Of a stretch of DNA of 64,000 bases, positions 8,021 to 16,807 are shown one piece after another. This DNA comes from Acetobacteraceae bacterium (GTDB lineage: Bacteria > Pseudomonadota > Alphaproteobacteria > Acetobacterales > Acetobacteraceae). The notes under the pieces are model-generated. The model was not told the DNA's origin. It saw nothing but the letters and a program-made list of their open reading frames with translations, and did not search any database. The stretch spans positions 1-64,000 of the forward strand of contig JALHQB010000014.1 in assembly GCA_022842185.1 (NCBI GenBank), written 5' to 3'. Each line of letters begins with the position of its first letter. The stretch's first letter is position 1. Both the position numbers and the translations under genes were made by a program.

Positions 8021-8473
8021 TCACCCTCTTGGCGTGGGCCGCCAGTCTGCCGGCGCCATCTCGAACCCCGCGAAATCGAAGGCGGGTGACACCGTGCAAC
8101 CCACCAGGGTCCAGCGGCCGAGCGACACCGCCGCCTGCCACCACCCCTTTGGCACCATCGCGAAGGGGCGCTGGTGGCGCGTCATGTCGGGGCCGAGATG
8201 CACCGCTTCCGCATCATGCCCATTGGCCGACATCGACAATGCCAACGGCCCGCCAGCATACCAATGCCACGCTTCCGCGGCATCGACGCGATGCCAGTGG
8301 CTGAATTCATCGGCCGCCAGCAGGAAATAGATCGCGGTGCCCACGCCGCGCGACCCATCCGCCGGCACGTCGCGCCAGATTTCCCGGAAGTGGCCGCCTT
8401 CGGGATGCGGCTTGAGGTCCAGCGCGGCGATAACGTGCGCCGCCGTCACGGACGGGTCGCGCAGATCGACCAT
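8021..8473 (-). CDS. Cupin DUF985 (Cupin_5) family protein
   Basis: A 150-residue single-domain protein with the DUF985/Cupin_5 hallmarks: HPEGGHFREIW near residues 21-31, a conserved IYFLL strand, FSHWHR with metal-type histidines, and EAWHWYAGGPL. It ends in GCTVSPAFDFAGFEMA. Members fold as small beta-barrels and have been compared to sugar-phosphate epimerase-type cupins, but no reaction is established for this group. The start at 8473 shares one base with the stop of the GST gene (TGATG), so the two are co-translated. The partner suggests a stress or detoxification setting, which is only inference. Confidence 0.85.
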   Translation of the reverse strand: MVDLRDPSVTAAHVIAALDLKPHPEGGHFREIWRDVPADGSRGVGTAIYFLLAADEFSHWHRVDAAEAWHWYAGGPLALSMSANGHDAEAVHLGPDMTRHQRPFAMVPKGWWQAAVSLGRWTLVGCTVSPAFDFAGFEMAPADWRPTPRG

Positions 8474-9072
8474 CAGGCGACCGGCACCGTCTGCGCGAGC
8501 GGCGGCAGCATCGACACGTCGGCGAACCACTTGGCGAGCTTCGGATGCGCCTCGCGCCACGGTTCGGCCGGGAAGCGGAAATCCAGATAGCCAAGCGAAC
8601 AGGCTACGGCGATCGCGCCGATATCGGCCAGGCCTTCCGGCGGTGCCTTCTCCAGCACGTCCAGCGCGCGATCGACCGCCGCCTTCTGCCGTGCGTCATA
8701 GGCGCGGCGCCCATCATCCTGCGGATGCGGCATGGACAGCCGCCGCCCCACCGCGGCATCGAGGATGCCATCGCCCGTGGCATGCATGATCTGCGCGGAT
8801 AGCCGCGCGGCGCTGCCGGTGGGCGGGAACAGGGGCGGCGCATCGCCCAGCGTGTCGAGGTACTCGCAGATCACCGGGCTGTCGTAGATCGCGGTGCCGT
8901 CATCGGCGACCAGCGCCGGCACCTTGGACAGCGGATTATCCGCCAGCAGCTCGGCCGGCGAGACATGCGGGTTGGTCGAGACCGTCTCGATCCGCCCGGC
9001 GATGCCGCGCGCGATGGCGCAGGCCATCACCTTGCGGACATAGGGGCTGGCAGTTGAATGGTGCAGCTTCAT
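8473..9072 (-). CDS. Glutathione S-transferase family protein
   Basis: A 199-residue cytosolic GST. The thioredoxin-like N-terminal domain (~1-80) has STASPYVRKVM at the glutathione-site helix, the cis-proline in SKVPAL, and the DSPVICEYLD glutathione gamma-glutamyl contact. A helical C-terminal domain (~90-199) ends with ALLP-like HPKLAKWFADV. The start, MKLHHS, is typical for bacterial family members. It is followed directly by a cupin gene and preceded, 16 bases away, by the end of a glyoxalase II gene. Together with the glyoxalase gene it points to a small glutathione-linked detoxification operon. Confidence 0.9.
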   Translation of the reverse strand: MKLHHSTASPYVRKVMACAIARGIAGRIETVSTNPHVSPAELLADNPLSKVPALVADDGTAIYDSPVICEYLDTLGDAPPLFPPTGSAARLSAQIMHATGDGILDAAVGRRLSMPHPQDDGRRAYDARQKAAVDRALDVLEKAPPEGLADIGAIAVACSLGYLDFRFPAEPWREAHPKLAKWFADVSMLPPLAQTVPVA

Positions 9073-9088
9073 GGCGCGGTCCCCGGTA

Positions 9089-9814
9089 TCAGCGGAAATT
9101 GTCCTTGGCGGTGCGGATGCGGGCGAGCGTTTCCACATCCTTGGCGCGCAGGAACGGGTTGGTTGCCAGTTCCTGCCCGATCGTGGTCGGGACGGTCGGC
9201 TTGCCCTCCGCGCGCAGCGCCGTGACCTCATCGGCGCGGCTGCGCAGCGCGGTGTTGCCAGGTTCGACCGTCACGGCGAAGCGGGCGTTGCTTTCGGTAT
9301 ATTCGTGACCGCAGCAGACCAGCGTTTCGGCCGGCAGCGCGGCCAGCAGCTGAAGGCTGTCGAACATCTCCGCCGCGGTGCCTTCCAGCAGGCGACCGCA
9401 GCCGAGGGAAAACAGCGTGTCGCCGCACAGCAGGATGGCGCATTCAGGGAAATGGAAGGCGATGTGCCCGCGCGTATGTCCGTCGCTCGCCAGCACTTCG
9501 GCCGGCACGCCAAGCACATCGACGGTCTGGCCGGGTTCCACAATTACATCCAGGGGCGGCAGGCGATGCGCATCCGCCTTCGCGCCCATCACCTTCGACC
9601 CGTAGCGGGCCACCAGGTCCGGCACGCCGGCGACATGGTCACCGTGATGATGCGTCAGAAGGATCAGGTCGAGCGTGCCGCCCGCCGCATCGACCGCCGC
9701 GATGACCGGTCCGGCTTCCCCCGGGTCGCAGATCGCCAGCCGCCCATCGGGCGCGCGCAGCAGCCAGGTGTAGTTGTCGGAAAGGCACGGCAGGGCGGTG
9801 ACGGTGATCGGCAT
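9089..9814 (-). CDS. gloB: Hydroxyacylglutathione hydrolase (glyoxalase II)
   Basis: A 241-residue metallo-beta-lactamase-fold enzyme that hydrolyses S-lactoylglutathione to lactate and glutathione in the methylglyoxal pathway. The metal motif THHHGDH is at residues 54-60. A conserved GHTRGH-type histidine (~110), the DTLFSLGCGRLLEG metal and substrate segment (~130-143) and GHEYTESNA in the C-terminal glutathione-binding domain are visible. The C-terminus (FLRAKDVETLARIRTAKD) matches GloB. The length is slightly shorter than the E. coli enzyme. The start at 9814 begins MPITVTALPCLSDNY, the usual GloB start. It heads the gloB-GST-cupin run on the minus strand. Confidence 0.93.
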   Translation of the reverse strand: MPITVTALPCLSDNYTWLLRAPDGRLAICDPGEAGPVIAAVDAAGGTLDLILLTHHHGDHVAGVPDLVARYGSKVMGAKADAHRLPPLDVIVEPGQTVDVLGVPAEVLASDGHTRGHIAFHFPECAILLCGDTLFSLGCGRLLEGTAAEMFDSLQLLAALPAETLVCCGHEYTESNARFAVTVEPGNTALRSRADEVTALRAEGKPTVPTTIGQELATNPFLRAKDVETLARIRTAKDNFR

Positions 9815-9883
9815 GGCAGGTGTTTCCCCGGCAAGGCGCGGCTGGGAATCCCAACCCGCGTGTATCTTCCCTATATCCCCTGC

Positions 9884-10573
9884 ATGAGTGGAGAGGTCCA
9901 CGGTTTCACGACATTCTACGCATCGTCCGCCGGGGCGGTGACGGCGCGGCTCGTCTCCCAGCGGCTGCGGGCGCTGTGGCCATCCCTGCGTGGGCAGGCG
10001 GTGATCGGCATCGGGTATGCGGCACCATATCTGGACCTGTGGTCGGCCGACGCCACGCGGGCCATCGCCCTGTCGTCTGCGCCGGTGGCCAGGCAGGCGG
10101 CGGCCGGTGCGGCCGTGGTCGGGCAGGATTCGGCCCTGCCCTTCAGCGACCTGTCCTTCGACCGCATCTTGTTGATCCATGCGCTGGAGAACACCGAGAA
10201 TGCCCGCCGGCTGCTGCGCGACGTGTGGCGGGTGCTCAAGGATGACGGGCGGCTGCTGGTGGTCGCGCCGAACCGGCGGGGGCTGTGGGCCCATGCCGAA
10301 CACACACCCTTCGGCCATGGCCAGCCATATTCCCCCGGGCAGGTGACACGCCTGCTGGAACGGCATCTGTTCCGCGTCGAGCGGCGGGATTCGGCGCTGT
10401 ACATGCCGCCCTATGCGCCGTTCCTGCGGGCGGCCGGCGCCTGGGAAGCGGCGGGACGGGCGACCTGGCTGGCGCGCCACGCCGGGCTTGCGATGGTCGA
10501 GGCACGCAAGGACCTGTTGGCGGGGTCACCCGCCGGGCAGGTGGCGGTAGGGCGTCAGGTGGTGCCAGCGTAG
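9884..10573 (+). CDS. Class I SAM-dependent methyltransferase (Methyltransf_11 type)
   Basis: A 229-residue protein with a divergent SAM-binding site: GIGYAAPYLDLW replaces the usual glycine-rich loop. A clear post-core follows: QDSALPFSDLSFDRILLIHALEN (motifs II-III), then LRDVWRVLKDDGRLLVVAPNRRG. C-terminal sequence is rich in Arg and Ala. Alphaproteobacterial relatives often sit beside gloB, and here the gene is divergent from gloB with 69 bases between. The substrate is unknown. The ATG at 9884 has no strong Shine-Dalgarno site, and a GTG near 9860 is an alternative. Confidence 0.85.
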   Translation: MSGEVHGFTTFYASSAGAVTARLVSQRLRALWPSLRGQAVIGIGYAAPYLDLWSADATRAIALSSAPVARQAAAGAAVVGQDSALPFSDLSFDRILLIHALENTENARRLLRDVWRVLKDDGRLLVVAPNRRGLWAHAEHTPFGHGQPYSPGQVTRLLERHLFRVERRDSALYMPPYAPFLRAAGAWEAAGRATWLARHAGLAMVEARKDLLAGSPAGQVAVGRQVVPA

Positions 10574-10596
10574 GCCATGCGCTGCCCCTGAAAAGC

Positions 10597-10633
10597 AAAC
10601 CGCCGGCCCCGATCACTCGGAAGCCGGCGGTTT
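10597..10633. terminator. Bidirectional rho-independent-type terminator
   Basis: AAACCGCCGGC (10597-10607) pairs with GCCGGCGGTTT (10623-10633) around a 15-base loop. The T-rich ends on both strands make it suitable to end the methyltransferase transcript (plus) and the tRNA-Ala transcript (minus); it starts four bases past the tRNA 3' end. Confidence 0.8.
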
Positions 10634-10636
10634 AAT

Positions 10637-10712
<76 letters not shown>

Positions 10713-10835
10713 CCGGGAAGAGGCGCGCCGTATAACCTTCACTTGCCGTACCCGCAAGGGGGCACCTCCCCCTTTCGGCGCGGCGCGCGGAACGGTAGGG
10801 AGGAGAGGTCGAAAGTTCGGAGCGGGGAAGTGTCC

Positions 10836-11543
10836 ATGGGCAAGATCTATCCAGACGCGGCGGCGGCGCTGGCCGGCGTGCTGCGCGACGGCATGGTGAT
10901 CCATTCCGGCGGCTTTGGCCTCTGCGGCATCCCCTCCCTGTTGATCGAGGCGATTCGCGATTCCGGGGTGAAGGACCTCACCGTCGTGTCGAACAATGCC
11001 GGCATCGACGATGCGGGGCTCGGGCTGCTGCTCAAGACCCGGCAGATCCGGAAGATGATCAGTTCGTACGTCGGGGAAAACGCGGAATTCGCCCGCCAGT
11101 TCCTCGCCGGGGAACTGGAGATCGAATTCAACCCGCAGGGCACGCTGGCCGAACGCATCCGTGCCGGCGGCGCCGGCATCCCCGCCTTCTTCACCAAGAC
11201 CGGCGTCGGCACGGACGTGGCAAAGGGCAAGGAAACGCGGGAATTCGACGGCGAGACCTATGTGATGGAACGCGGCATCTTCGCTGACCTCGCCATCGTC
11301 CATGCCCATACCGGGGATACTGAGGGCAACCTCGTCTACCGAAAGACGGCGCGGAACTTCAATCCGATGATGGCGACGGCGGCGAAGGTCACGGTCGTGC
11401 AGGTCGAGAAGCTGGTGGAAGCCGGCAGCATCGACCCCGACCACATCCACACGCCCGGCATCTTCACCAAGCGCATGATCGTCTGCCCTGCCGGCTACGA
11501 AAAGCGCATCGAGCAGCGCACCACCCGCAAGCGTGCGGCCTGA
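10836..11543 (+). CDS. scoA: 3-oxoacid CoA-transferase subunit A
   Basis: A 235-residue alpha subunit of a succinyl-CoA:3-ketoacid (SCOT-type) CoA-transferase, which moves CoA between succinyl-CoA and acetoacetate. Typical features are the [20 protein letters not shown] opening, [14 protein letters not shown], the arginine-rich [10 protein letters not shown] segment, and the [13 protein letters not shown] and [16 protein letters not shown] stretches. The start at 10836 is preceded by GGGGAAG. The beta subunit begins 14 bases after its stop, so both subunits are co-expressed. An upstream acetoacetate or PHB link fits with the acetoacetyl-CoA reductase at 16808. Confidence 0.92.
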   Translation: MGKIYPDAAAALAGVLRDGMVIHSGGFGLCGIPSLLIEAIRDSGVKDLTVVSNNAGIDDAGLGLLLKTRQIRKMISSYVGENAEFARQFLAGELEIEFNPQGTLAERIRAGGAGIPAFFTKTGVGTDVAKGKETREFDGETYVMERGIFADLAIVHAHTGDTEGNLVYRKTARNFNPMMATAAKVTVVQVEKLVEAGSIDPDHIHTPGIFTKRMIVCPAGYEKRIEQRTTRKRAA

Positions 11544-11557
11544 AGGGGATCACGACC

Positions 11558-12211
<654 letters not shown>

Positions 12212-12221
12212 GCGGCACAAC

Positions 12222-12255
12222 GGATCGCGCCTGACTGGATTCAGTCAGGCGCGCC
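12222..12255. repeat. Family B palindromic repeat, copy B1
   Basis: CGCGCCTGACTG (12226-12237) and CAGTCAGGCGCG (12242-12253) form a perfect 12-base-pair stem with loop GATT. It sits between the convergent scoB and response-regulator genes. The rest of the gap (to 12455) shows no gene. The tail found in other copies is not clear here. Confidence 0.8.
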
Positions 12256-12455
12256 ATGTCGTGGGTGGAGACACCGCGGAGAAGTCGGTTTCGAACGCGT
12301 CGCGCGCATCGCCAGATGATGGAACGAATGCCCTCCGGCATGCACGCCAGCAAAGCCTCGAATGGCCTTGATGGCGTCGAATGCCGAAGGGATATCGATT
12401 TCTTGGAGGCGATGGCCCGCGTCGGGCCCCATCCTTGCGCGAAGGCGGTCGCCCG

Positions 12456-13175
12456 TCAGGCGGTCTCGTTCGACGGTGCCGCCAATTCCAGCCGGTACCC
12501 ACCGGTCTCCGTCACCAGGATCCGCGTCTCGGCCGGATTGGGCTCGATCTTCTGGCGCAGGCGATAGATGTGCGTCTCGAGCGTATGGGTGGTGACGCTG
12601 CTGTTGTACCCCCATACCTCGTTGAGCAGGATCTGCCGCGGCACAGGCTTGCCGCCGGCGCGATAGAGGAACTTCAGGATCGCGGCTTCCTTCTCGGTCA
12701 GGCGCAGCCGCTTGCTGGTCGCCGGATCGAGAAGCTGCTTGGCGGCCGGGCGGAACAGATATGGCCCGACCTGGAAGATCGCATCCTCGCTGCTGTCATA
12801 CACGCGAAGCTGCACACGGATTCGGGCCAGCAGCTCGGCCAGGCGGAACGGCTTGGAGATATAGTCGTTCGCCCCGGCATCGAGGCCACTGACGATGTCC
12901 GCCTCCCCGTCCGATCCGGTCAGCATGATGATCGGCATGCGAAACCCGCCGCGGCGAATACGCATGCAGAAATCACGCCCATTGCCATCCGGCAGCGTCA
13001 GATCGAGCAGCATCAGGTCGAAATGGGCCCCAGGCGTGTCGAGCAACGCCTCGGCTTCCGCCAGCCGCCCCACCACCACAGGCTCGAATTCACTGTCCAG
13101 CGCCAATTGGTCGGTCAGGGTGCCGGCGAGCGCGACATCATCCTCGACGATAAGCACAGGACGCGGCCCTGCCAT
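12456..13175 (-). CDS. Orphan OmpR-family response regulator (CenR-like)
   Basis: A 239-residue two-domain regulator. The receiver domain (~residues 5-120) has the acidic pair VEDD, phosphoacceptor Asp in MLLDLTLPDGNG, LTGSDG and the KPF lysine. The C-terminal winged-helix domain (~135-235) has KRLRLTEKEAAILKFL, then WGYNSSVTTHTLETHIYRLRQKIE and GGYRL. The receiver-linker sequence and the THTLETHIYRLRQKIEP block resemble the CenR group of alphaproteobacteria, which controls envelope functions; that assignment is by memory and tentative. No histidine kinase lies within the window, so it is an orphan locally. The start at 13175 gives the usual receiver beginning. Confidence 0.88.
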   Translation of the reverse strand: MAGPRPVLIVEDDVALAGTLTDQLALDSEFEPVVVGRLAEAEALLDTPGAHFDLMLLDLTLPDGNGRDFCMRIRRGGFRMPIIMLTGSDGEADIVSGLDAGANDYISKPFRLAELLARIRVQLRVYDSSEDAIFQVGPYLFRPAAKQLLDPATSKRLRLTEKEAAILKFLYRAGGKPVPRQILLNEVWGYNSSVTTHTLETHIYRLRQKIEPNPAETRILVTETGGYRLELAAPSNETA

Positions 13176-13291
13176 GCCAGTAAATCCCCTCAGTGACCGT
13201 CGTTTCTGCCATCCCCCGACGAAACAACGCAATAACCTAAGACGTATGAACCGCCGGGAACCGATGTGCCAGCGCCCGCGGCACCGACGGT

Positions 13292-13323
13292 GTGAAATCG
13301 CACATCTGTGATTGCGACTTCAC
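13292..13323. promoter_or_regulatory. Dyad in the response-regulator/ribA divergent promoter region
   Basis: GTGAAATCGCA (13292-13302) and TGCGACTTCAC (13313-13323) are reverse complements except one pair, around a 10-base spacer. The dyad lies 117 bases from the response-regulator start and 88 bases from the ribA start. This fits an operator for one or both divergent promoters. No FMN-riboswitch conserved elements were recognised upstream of ribA. Confidence 0.45.
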
Positions 13324-13410
13324 GCATCTAGACGGGTGGCCGGAACGTACCACATCGGGGTCTCTCGCGACGCCTTCCGCGCGCCATATTCCGGGCGCGC
13401 CATCAAGACA

Positions 13411-14595
13411 ATGACGGAACGCCAATTCATGACGCCACATGGTCTCCTAGCGACCGAGACGCCGTCCGAGCCGCGCAGCGACCCGCGCGTTCCGGCCTTG
13501 CGACAGGTCCACCGCGCCATGGCCGAGCTGCGCCGCGGCACGCCGGTCCTGTTGCGGGGGGCGGAAGGCTGCCTTGCTGTCGCCGCGGCCGAAACGGTGG
13601 GCGCGCTGGGATTGGGCGAACTCGCGGGCGTCGCACGCAGCGCGCCGGTCCTTCTGCTTGCGCCCGTGCGCGCGGCGGCCGTGCTGCAACGCCCGGTTCC
13701 CCATGCGCCGGAGGATGAGGGCGCCGTCGCGTTGCGCCTGACACCGAGCCTGACCTCGCCCGAGGCGCTCCGCAGCCTGGCGGACCCGACCGCAGAGCGC
13801 ATCCTGCCGGACCTGCCCGAACGGGTGGCGGTCCCGCCTCTCGCCCTCGCGGCGATCGCGCTGGCCAAGCTTGGGCGCCTGCTGCCGGCGCTGGTGGCGG
13901 CGCCCGCCATCGAAGCCGCCGCCGAGCGCGCGTCTCTGCTGATCGTCGATGCGGCGGATGTCCTTGCCTATCCGAATACCGCCGCGACGTCCCTGACCCG
14001 CGTGGCTGAAGCCCGCGTGCCGCTTGAGGATGCGCCCGAAGCCCGCATCGTCGCCTTCCGCGCCGCCGAGGGCGGGATCGAACACCTCGCCATCCTGATC
14101 GGCACACCGGAAAAGACGGCGGCCGAAGGCGGCGCTCCACTCGTGCGCGCCCATTCGGAGTGCTTCACCGGCGACCTGCTCGGCAGTCTGCGCTGCGATT
14201 GTGGCCCGCAGCTGCGCGGTGCGATCGCCCGGATGGGGAAGGACCCCGCCGGCGGCGTCTTGCTGTACCTGGCGCAGGAAGGGCGCGGGATCGGCCTGGT
14301 GAACAAGCTGCGCGCCTATACGCTGCAGGATGGCGGGCTGGACACGCTCGATGCCAACCGGGCGCTGGGTTATGGGGCGGATGAACGCAACTTCCTGGTT
14401 GCCGCCACGATGCTGCGCGCCGTCGGTGTCGAGCGCGTGCGCCTGCTGACCAACAATCCGGACAAGATCGCCGGCCTGACCGCCTGCGGCATCGACGTGC
14501 TGGGCCGCGAAGCCCACGCCTTCGACCCGAACGGGGTGAATGACGGATACCTCAAGACCAAGGCGAGGCGCTTCGGCCACCTGCTGCCGGAATGA
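13411..14595 (+). CDS. ribA: GTP cyclohydrolase II with degenerate RibB-like N-terminal domain
   Basis: A 394-residue protein. The C-terminal ~200 residues are GTP cyclohydrolase II, the first enzyme of riboflavin synthesis, which converts GTP to a diaminopyrimidine with release of formate and pyrophosphate. Zinc ligands are C251, C262 and C264 (Cys-x10-Cys-x-Cys in SECFTGDLLGSLRCDC). YLAQEGRGIGLVNKL and RLLTNNPDKIAGL are also typical. The N-terminal ~190 residues align in layout with 3,4-dihydroxy-2-butanone-4-phosphate synthase (RibB) but the acidic and histidine active-site motifs are not recognisable, so that half is probably non-catalytic. The start at 13411 is one of several (13312, 13429) and is uncertain. 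Confidence 0.9.
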   Translation: MTERQFMTPHGLLATETPSEPRSDPRVPALRQVHRAMAELRRGTPVLLRGAEGCLAVAAAETVGALGLGELAGVARSAPVLLLAPVRAAAVLQRPVPHAPEDEGAVALRLTPSLTSPEALRSLADPTAERILPDLPERVAVPPLALAAIALAKLGRLLPALVAAPAIEAAAERASLLIVDAADVLAYPNTAATSLTRVAEARVPLEDAPEARIVAFRAAEGGIEHLAILIGTPEKTAAEGGAPLVRAHSECFTGDLLGSLRCDCGPQLRGAIARMGKDPAGGVLLYLAQEGRGIGLVNKLRAYTLQDGGLDTLDANRALGYGADERNFLVAATMLRAVGVERVRLLTNNPDKIAGLTACGIDVLGREAHAFDPNGVNDGYLKTKARRFGHLLPE

Positions 14596-15089
14596 GCGCC
14601 ACCGCCCGCGTTACCGCGGATGGCCTGCTGCGCTTTCGCGGAGAGACCCTGCGCTGCGCCCTGGGCAGCAATGGTGTCCGACCGATCAAGCAGGAGGGCG
14701 ACGGCGCCACCCCGGCCGGACTGCTGCCGATCCGTCGCGTCTTCTGGCGCGCCGATCGCGGTCCTCGCCCCGTGACGACTTTGCCGGCCGAACCGATCGC
14801 GCCCGATGATGGCTGGTGCGACGACGCCAGCCATCGCGACTACAACACGCGCATACGCCTGCCGCATGCGGGCCGGCACGAACGGCTGTGGCGCGACGAT
14901 GCGATCTATGACGTGATCGGCGTGCTGGGCTGGAATGATGCGCCGGTGGTGCGCGAGCGCGGCAGCGCGATCTTCCTGCATATCGCACGGGCCGGGCTGG
15001 CGCCGACCGAAGGGTGTGTGGCCTTGCCGGAAGCCGATTTGCGGCGGCTGCTGGCGGCGGGGATGACGGCCGTCGAAATCCTGGGCTGA
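14592..15089 (+). CDS. L,D-transpeptidase (YkuD) family protein
   Basis: A 165-residue protein with the YkuD-domain catalytic motif: H130 in FLHIARAG and C142 in PTEGCVAL. The Cys normally forms the acyl-enzyme with peptidoglycan tripeptide stems. No signal peptide is evident, as in the short alphaproteobacterial YkuD proteins annotated as L,D-transpeptidase. The protein begins with MSATARVTADGLLRFRGETLRCALG, a strand-rich region that packs as the domain start. Its start overlaps the ribA stop by four bases (ATGA), so it is co-translated with ribA. Peptidoglycan remodelling or another Cys-dependent acyl transfer is possible. Confidence 0.85.
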   Translation: MSATARVTADGLLRFRGETLRCALGSNGVRPIKQEGDGATPAGLLPIRRVFWRADRGPRPVTTLPAEPIAPDDGWCDDASHRDYNTRIRLPHAGRHERLWRDDAIYDVIGVLGWNDAPVVRERGSAIFLHIARAGLAPTEGCVALPEADLRRLLAAGMTAVEILG

Positions 15090-15092
15090 AGG

Positions 15093-15335
15093 TATTGGAG
15101 GGGCGTCGCCCCTCCAAACCACCCCGCCAGAGGCCAGGGGGCCTTTGGAATGCCGGAACTGGCGCCGGGCGTTGTTGTCGCGATGGATGCGGAGCGCGCT
15201 CTTGCGCACGAAGCACGTTGGGGCGAAGCAGGGCGCGCGTGGTGCGCGGCACCCGAAAATCGGCATTCCAAAGGCCCCCTGGTCTTTGGTGGGGTGAGGT
15301 CCGGAGAGGGGCAAAGCCCCTTTCCGGTTGAGGAA
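15093..15335. repeat. Family A composite inverted repeat, copy A4
   Basis: Left arm: GGAGGGGCGTCGCCCCTCC (15097-15115), AAACCACCCCGCC, AGAGGCCAGGGGGCCTTTGGAATGCCG. Right arm: CGGCATTCCAAAGGCCCCCTGGTCTTTGGTGGGGTG (15261-15296) and GGAGAGGGGCAAAGCCCCTTTCC. The AATGCCG/CGGCATT inner ends are themselves matched. This copy lies between co-directional genes, so it would be transcribed as a long double hairpin in the leader of the glycosyltransferase. Confidence 0.8.
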
Positions 15336-15340
15336 CCGGC

Positions 15341-16456
15341 GTGAAAATCTGCGAACTGACCAATGTGGACTTCTCGCTGCGCCACTTCCTGCTGCCGCTG
15401 ATGCGGGGCCTGCGCGACCGCGGGCATGAGGTTGTCGGCGTCTGCGCCGAAGGCCCGCTGCTGGATGTCCCCCGCGCCGAGGGGTTCCGAATCGAGGCCA
15501 TGCCACTCGCTCGCAGCCTGAACCCCATGCCCCAGGCCAGGGCCTTCCATGCGATGTACGATTTCTTTCGCCGCGAAAAATTCGACCTGGTCCACGCGCA
15601 TATGCCGATCAGCGGCCTGCTCGGTCGCTTGGCGGCGAAGGCGGCCGGGGTGCCACACATCGCCTATACCTGCCATGGCTTCCTGTTCAATCAGCCCGGA
15701 CCATGGTGGCGGCGGTCGCTGTCGCGGCACCTGGAACGCCTGGGCGGCCGCGTCACCGACACGTTCCTGACGGTCAGCGAGGAGGAAGCCGCCGACGCCC
15801 GTCGCCTGCACATCCACCCCGTCGCGACCGCGGTGCTGAACGGCCGCAGCCCGGCGGTGTTCCACCCCGACTCGGCGGCGCGCGCCGCGATCCGCTCGGC
15901 ATTCGGTTCCACCGACGAGGATTGTGTCGTCACCACCGTGTCCCGCCTGGTGCGACACAAGGGCCATCCGGAGCTTCTCCGTGCGATGGAGGCTACGCCG
16001 GACAACACCGTGTTGTGGGTGGTAGGCGAAAGGCTGGCTTCCGATCATGGCGAGGATCTCGAAGCAGACTTCGCGCGCGCCGCGGCGGCGCTCGGGTCAC
16101 GCCGGCTGAAGCGGCTTGGGTATCGCCATGACATCGCGGCGATCCTCGCGGCGTCGGATGTGTTCTGCCTGCCCTCGCATTTTGAAGGCCTGCCCATGTC
16201 GATCATCGAGGCGATGCTGACCGGATTGCCGGTGGTGGCGACCGATATCCGCGGTCCACGTGAGCAGGTGCGGGACGGGGAGACCGGCTTGCTCGTGCCG
16301 CCAATGACCGATGCGCCGCTGGCGCAGGCGCTGTCGCGGCTGGCGGCGGAACCGGCGCTGCGGGCGCGGATGGGCGCGGCCGGCAGGGCGATGGCGCTGG
16401 ATCGATTCGACGAGGCGAAGGTGATCGGGCGGACGATGGACTTGCTGGGAGCGTGA
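15341..16456 (+). CDS. Glycosyltransferase family 4 protein
   Basis: A 371-residue GT-B-fold retaining glycosyltransferase with GTG start, set by GAGGAA six bases upstream. The N-terminal acceptor domain includes HAHMPISGLLGRLAAKAAGVPHIAYTCHGFLF. The C-terminal nucleotide-sugar domain includes VSRLVRHKGHPELL, the DVFCLPSHFEGLPMSIIEAM donor motif with the conserved Glu pair, and VATDIRGPREQV. The family adds sugars to exopolysaccharide, lipopolysaccharide or other envelope glycans. No other polysaccharide gene is next to it, so its pathway is unknown. A family A repeat fills its upstream region. Confidence 0.9.
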   Translation: MKICELTNVDFSLRHFLLPLMRGLRDRGHEVVGVCAEGPLLDVPRAEGFRIEAMPLARSLNPMPQARAFHAMYDFFRREKFDLVHAHMPISGLLGRLAAKAAGVPHIAYTCHGFLFNQPGPWWRRSLSRHLERLGGRVTDTFLTVSEEEAADARRLHIHPVATAVLNGRSPAVFHPDSAARAAIRSAFGSTDEDCVVTTVSRLVRHKGHPELLRAMEATPDNTVLWVVGERLASDHGEDLEADFARAAAALGSRRLKRLGYRHDIAAILAASDVFCLPSHFEGLPMSIIEAMLTGLPVVATDIRGPREQVRDGETGLLVPPMTDAPLAQALSRLAAEPALRARMGAAGRAMALDRFDEAKVIGRTMDLLGA

Positions 16457-16494
16457 GGCGCGGCCAAGCGCGTACACATCGACCAGATTGCCCA

Positions 16495-16680
16495 CCCATC
16501 GGATCGCGGCCAAGCCGCGATCGGGGAGCGCACGGCGCGACCGCGCCCAGACCATCAGCGCCCCGTGGAGCATCCGCGCAAGGCGCGAAGCCAAGCCGCG
16601 CGGATGTGCGGCGCCCGGCGCCTGAGGGTCGAGACAAGACTCACATCCCCGGTTGCCGTTGGCGACCGGGGATGTGGAGT
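16495..16680. repeat. Cluster of three stem-loops between glycosyltransferase and phaB
   Basis: Three perfect hairpins lie in this 351-base gap. Hairpin 1 is GATCGCGGC-CAA-GCCGCGATC (16502-16522). Hairpin 2 pairs CATCCGCGC (16571-16579) with GCGCGGATG (16598-16606). Hairpin 3 pairs CACATCCCCGGT (16642-16653) with ACCGGGGATGTG (16665-16676). The word CCAAGC recurs at the loop or flank of the first two and also near 16465. None has a T-run, so they may stabilise or process RNA rather than act as simple terminators. I see no credible gene in 16457-16807. Confidence 0.55.
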
Positions 16681-16807
16681 GGTGCACTGCACGCATTCCC
16701 CCTGGCGCGGCGGGTCGCGACAGGATTTGATGAACCCCAAGGATTGCGCCGCCTAGCCGAAGCATCGATACGGCTCATCGCGCATCCGCCCAGGGAGGAG
16801 ATCAGGT

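Noticed and set aside
13176-13410. FMN riboswitch upstream of ribA
   Set aside because: The conserved RFN helices and core bases were not found; only a simple dyad is present.
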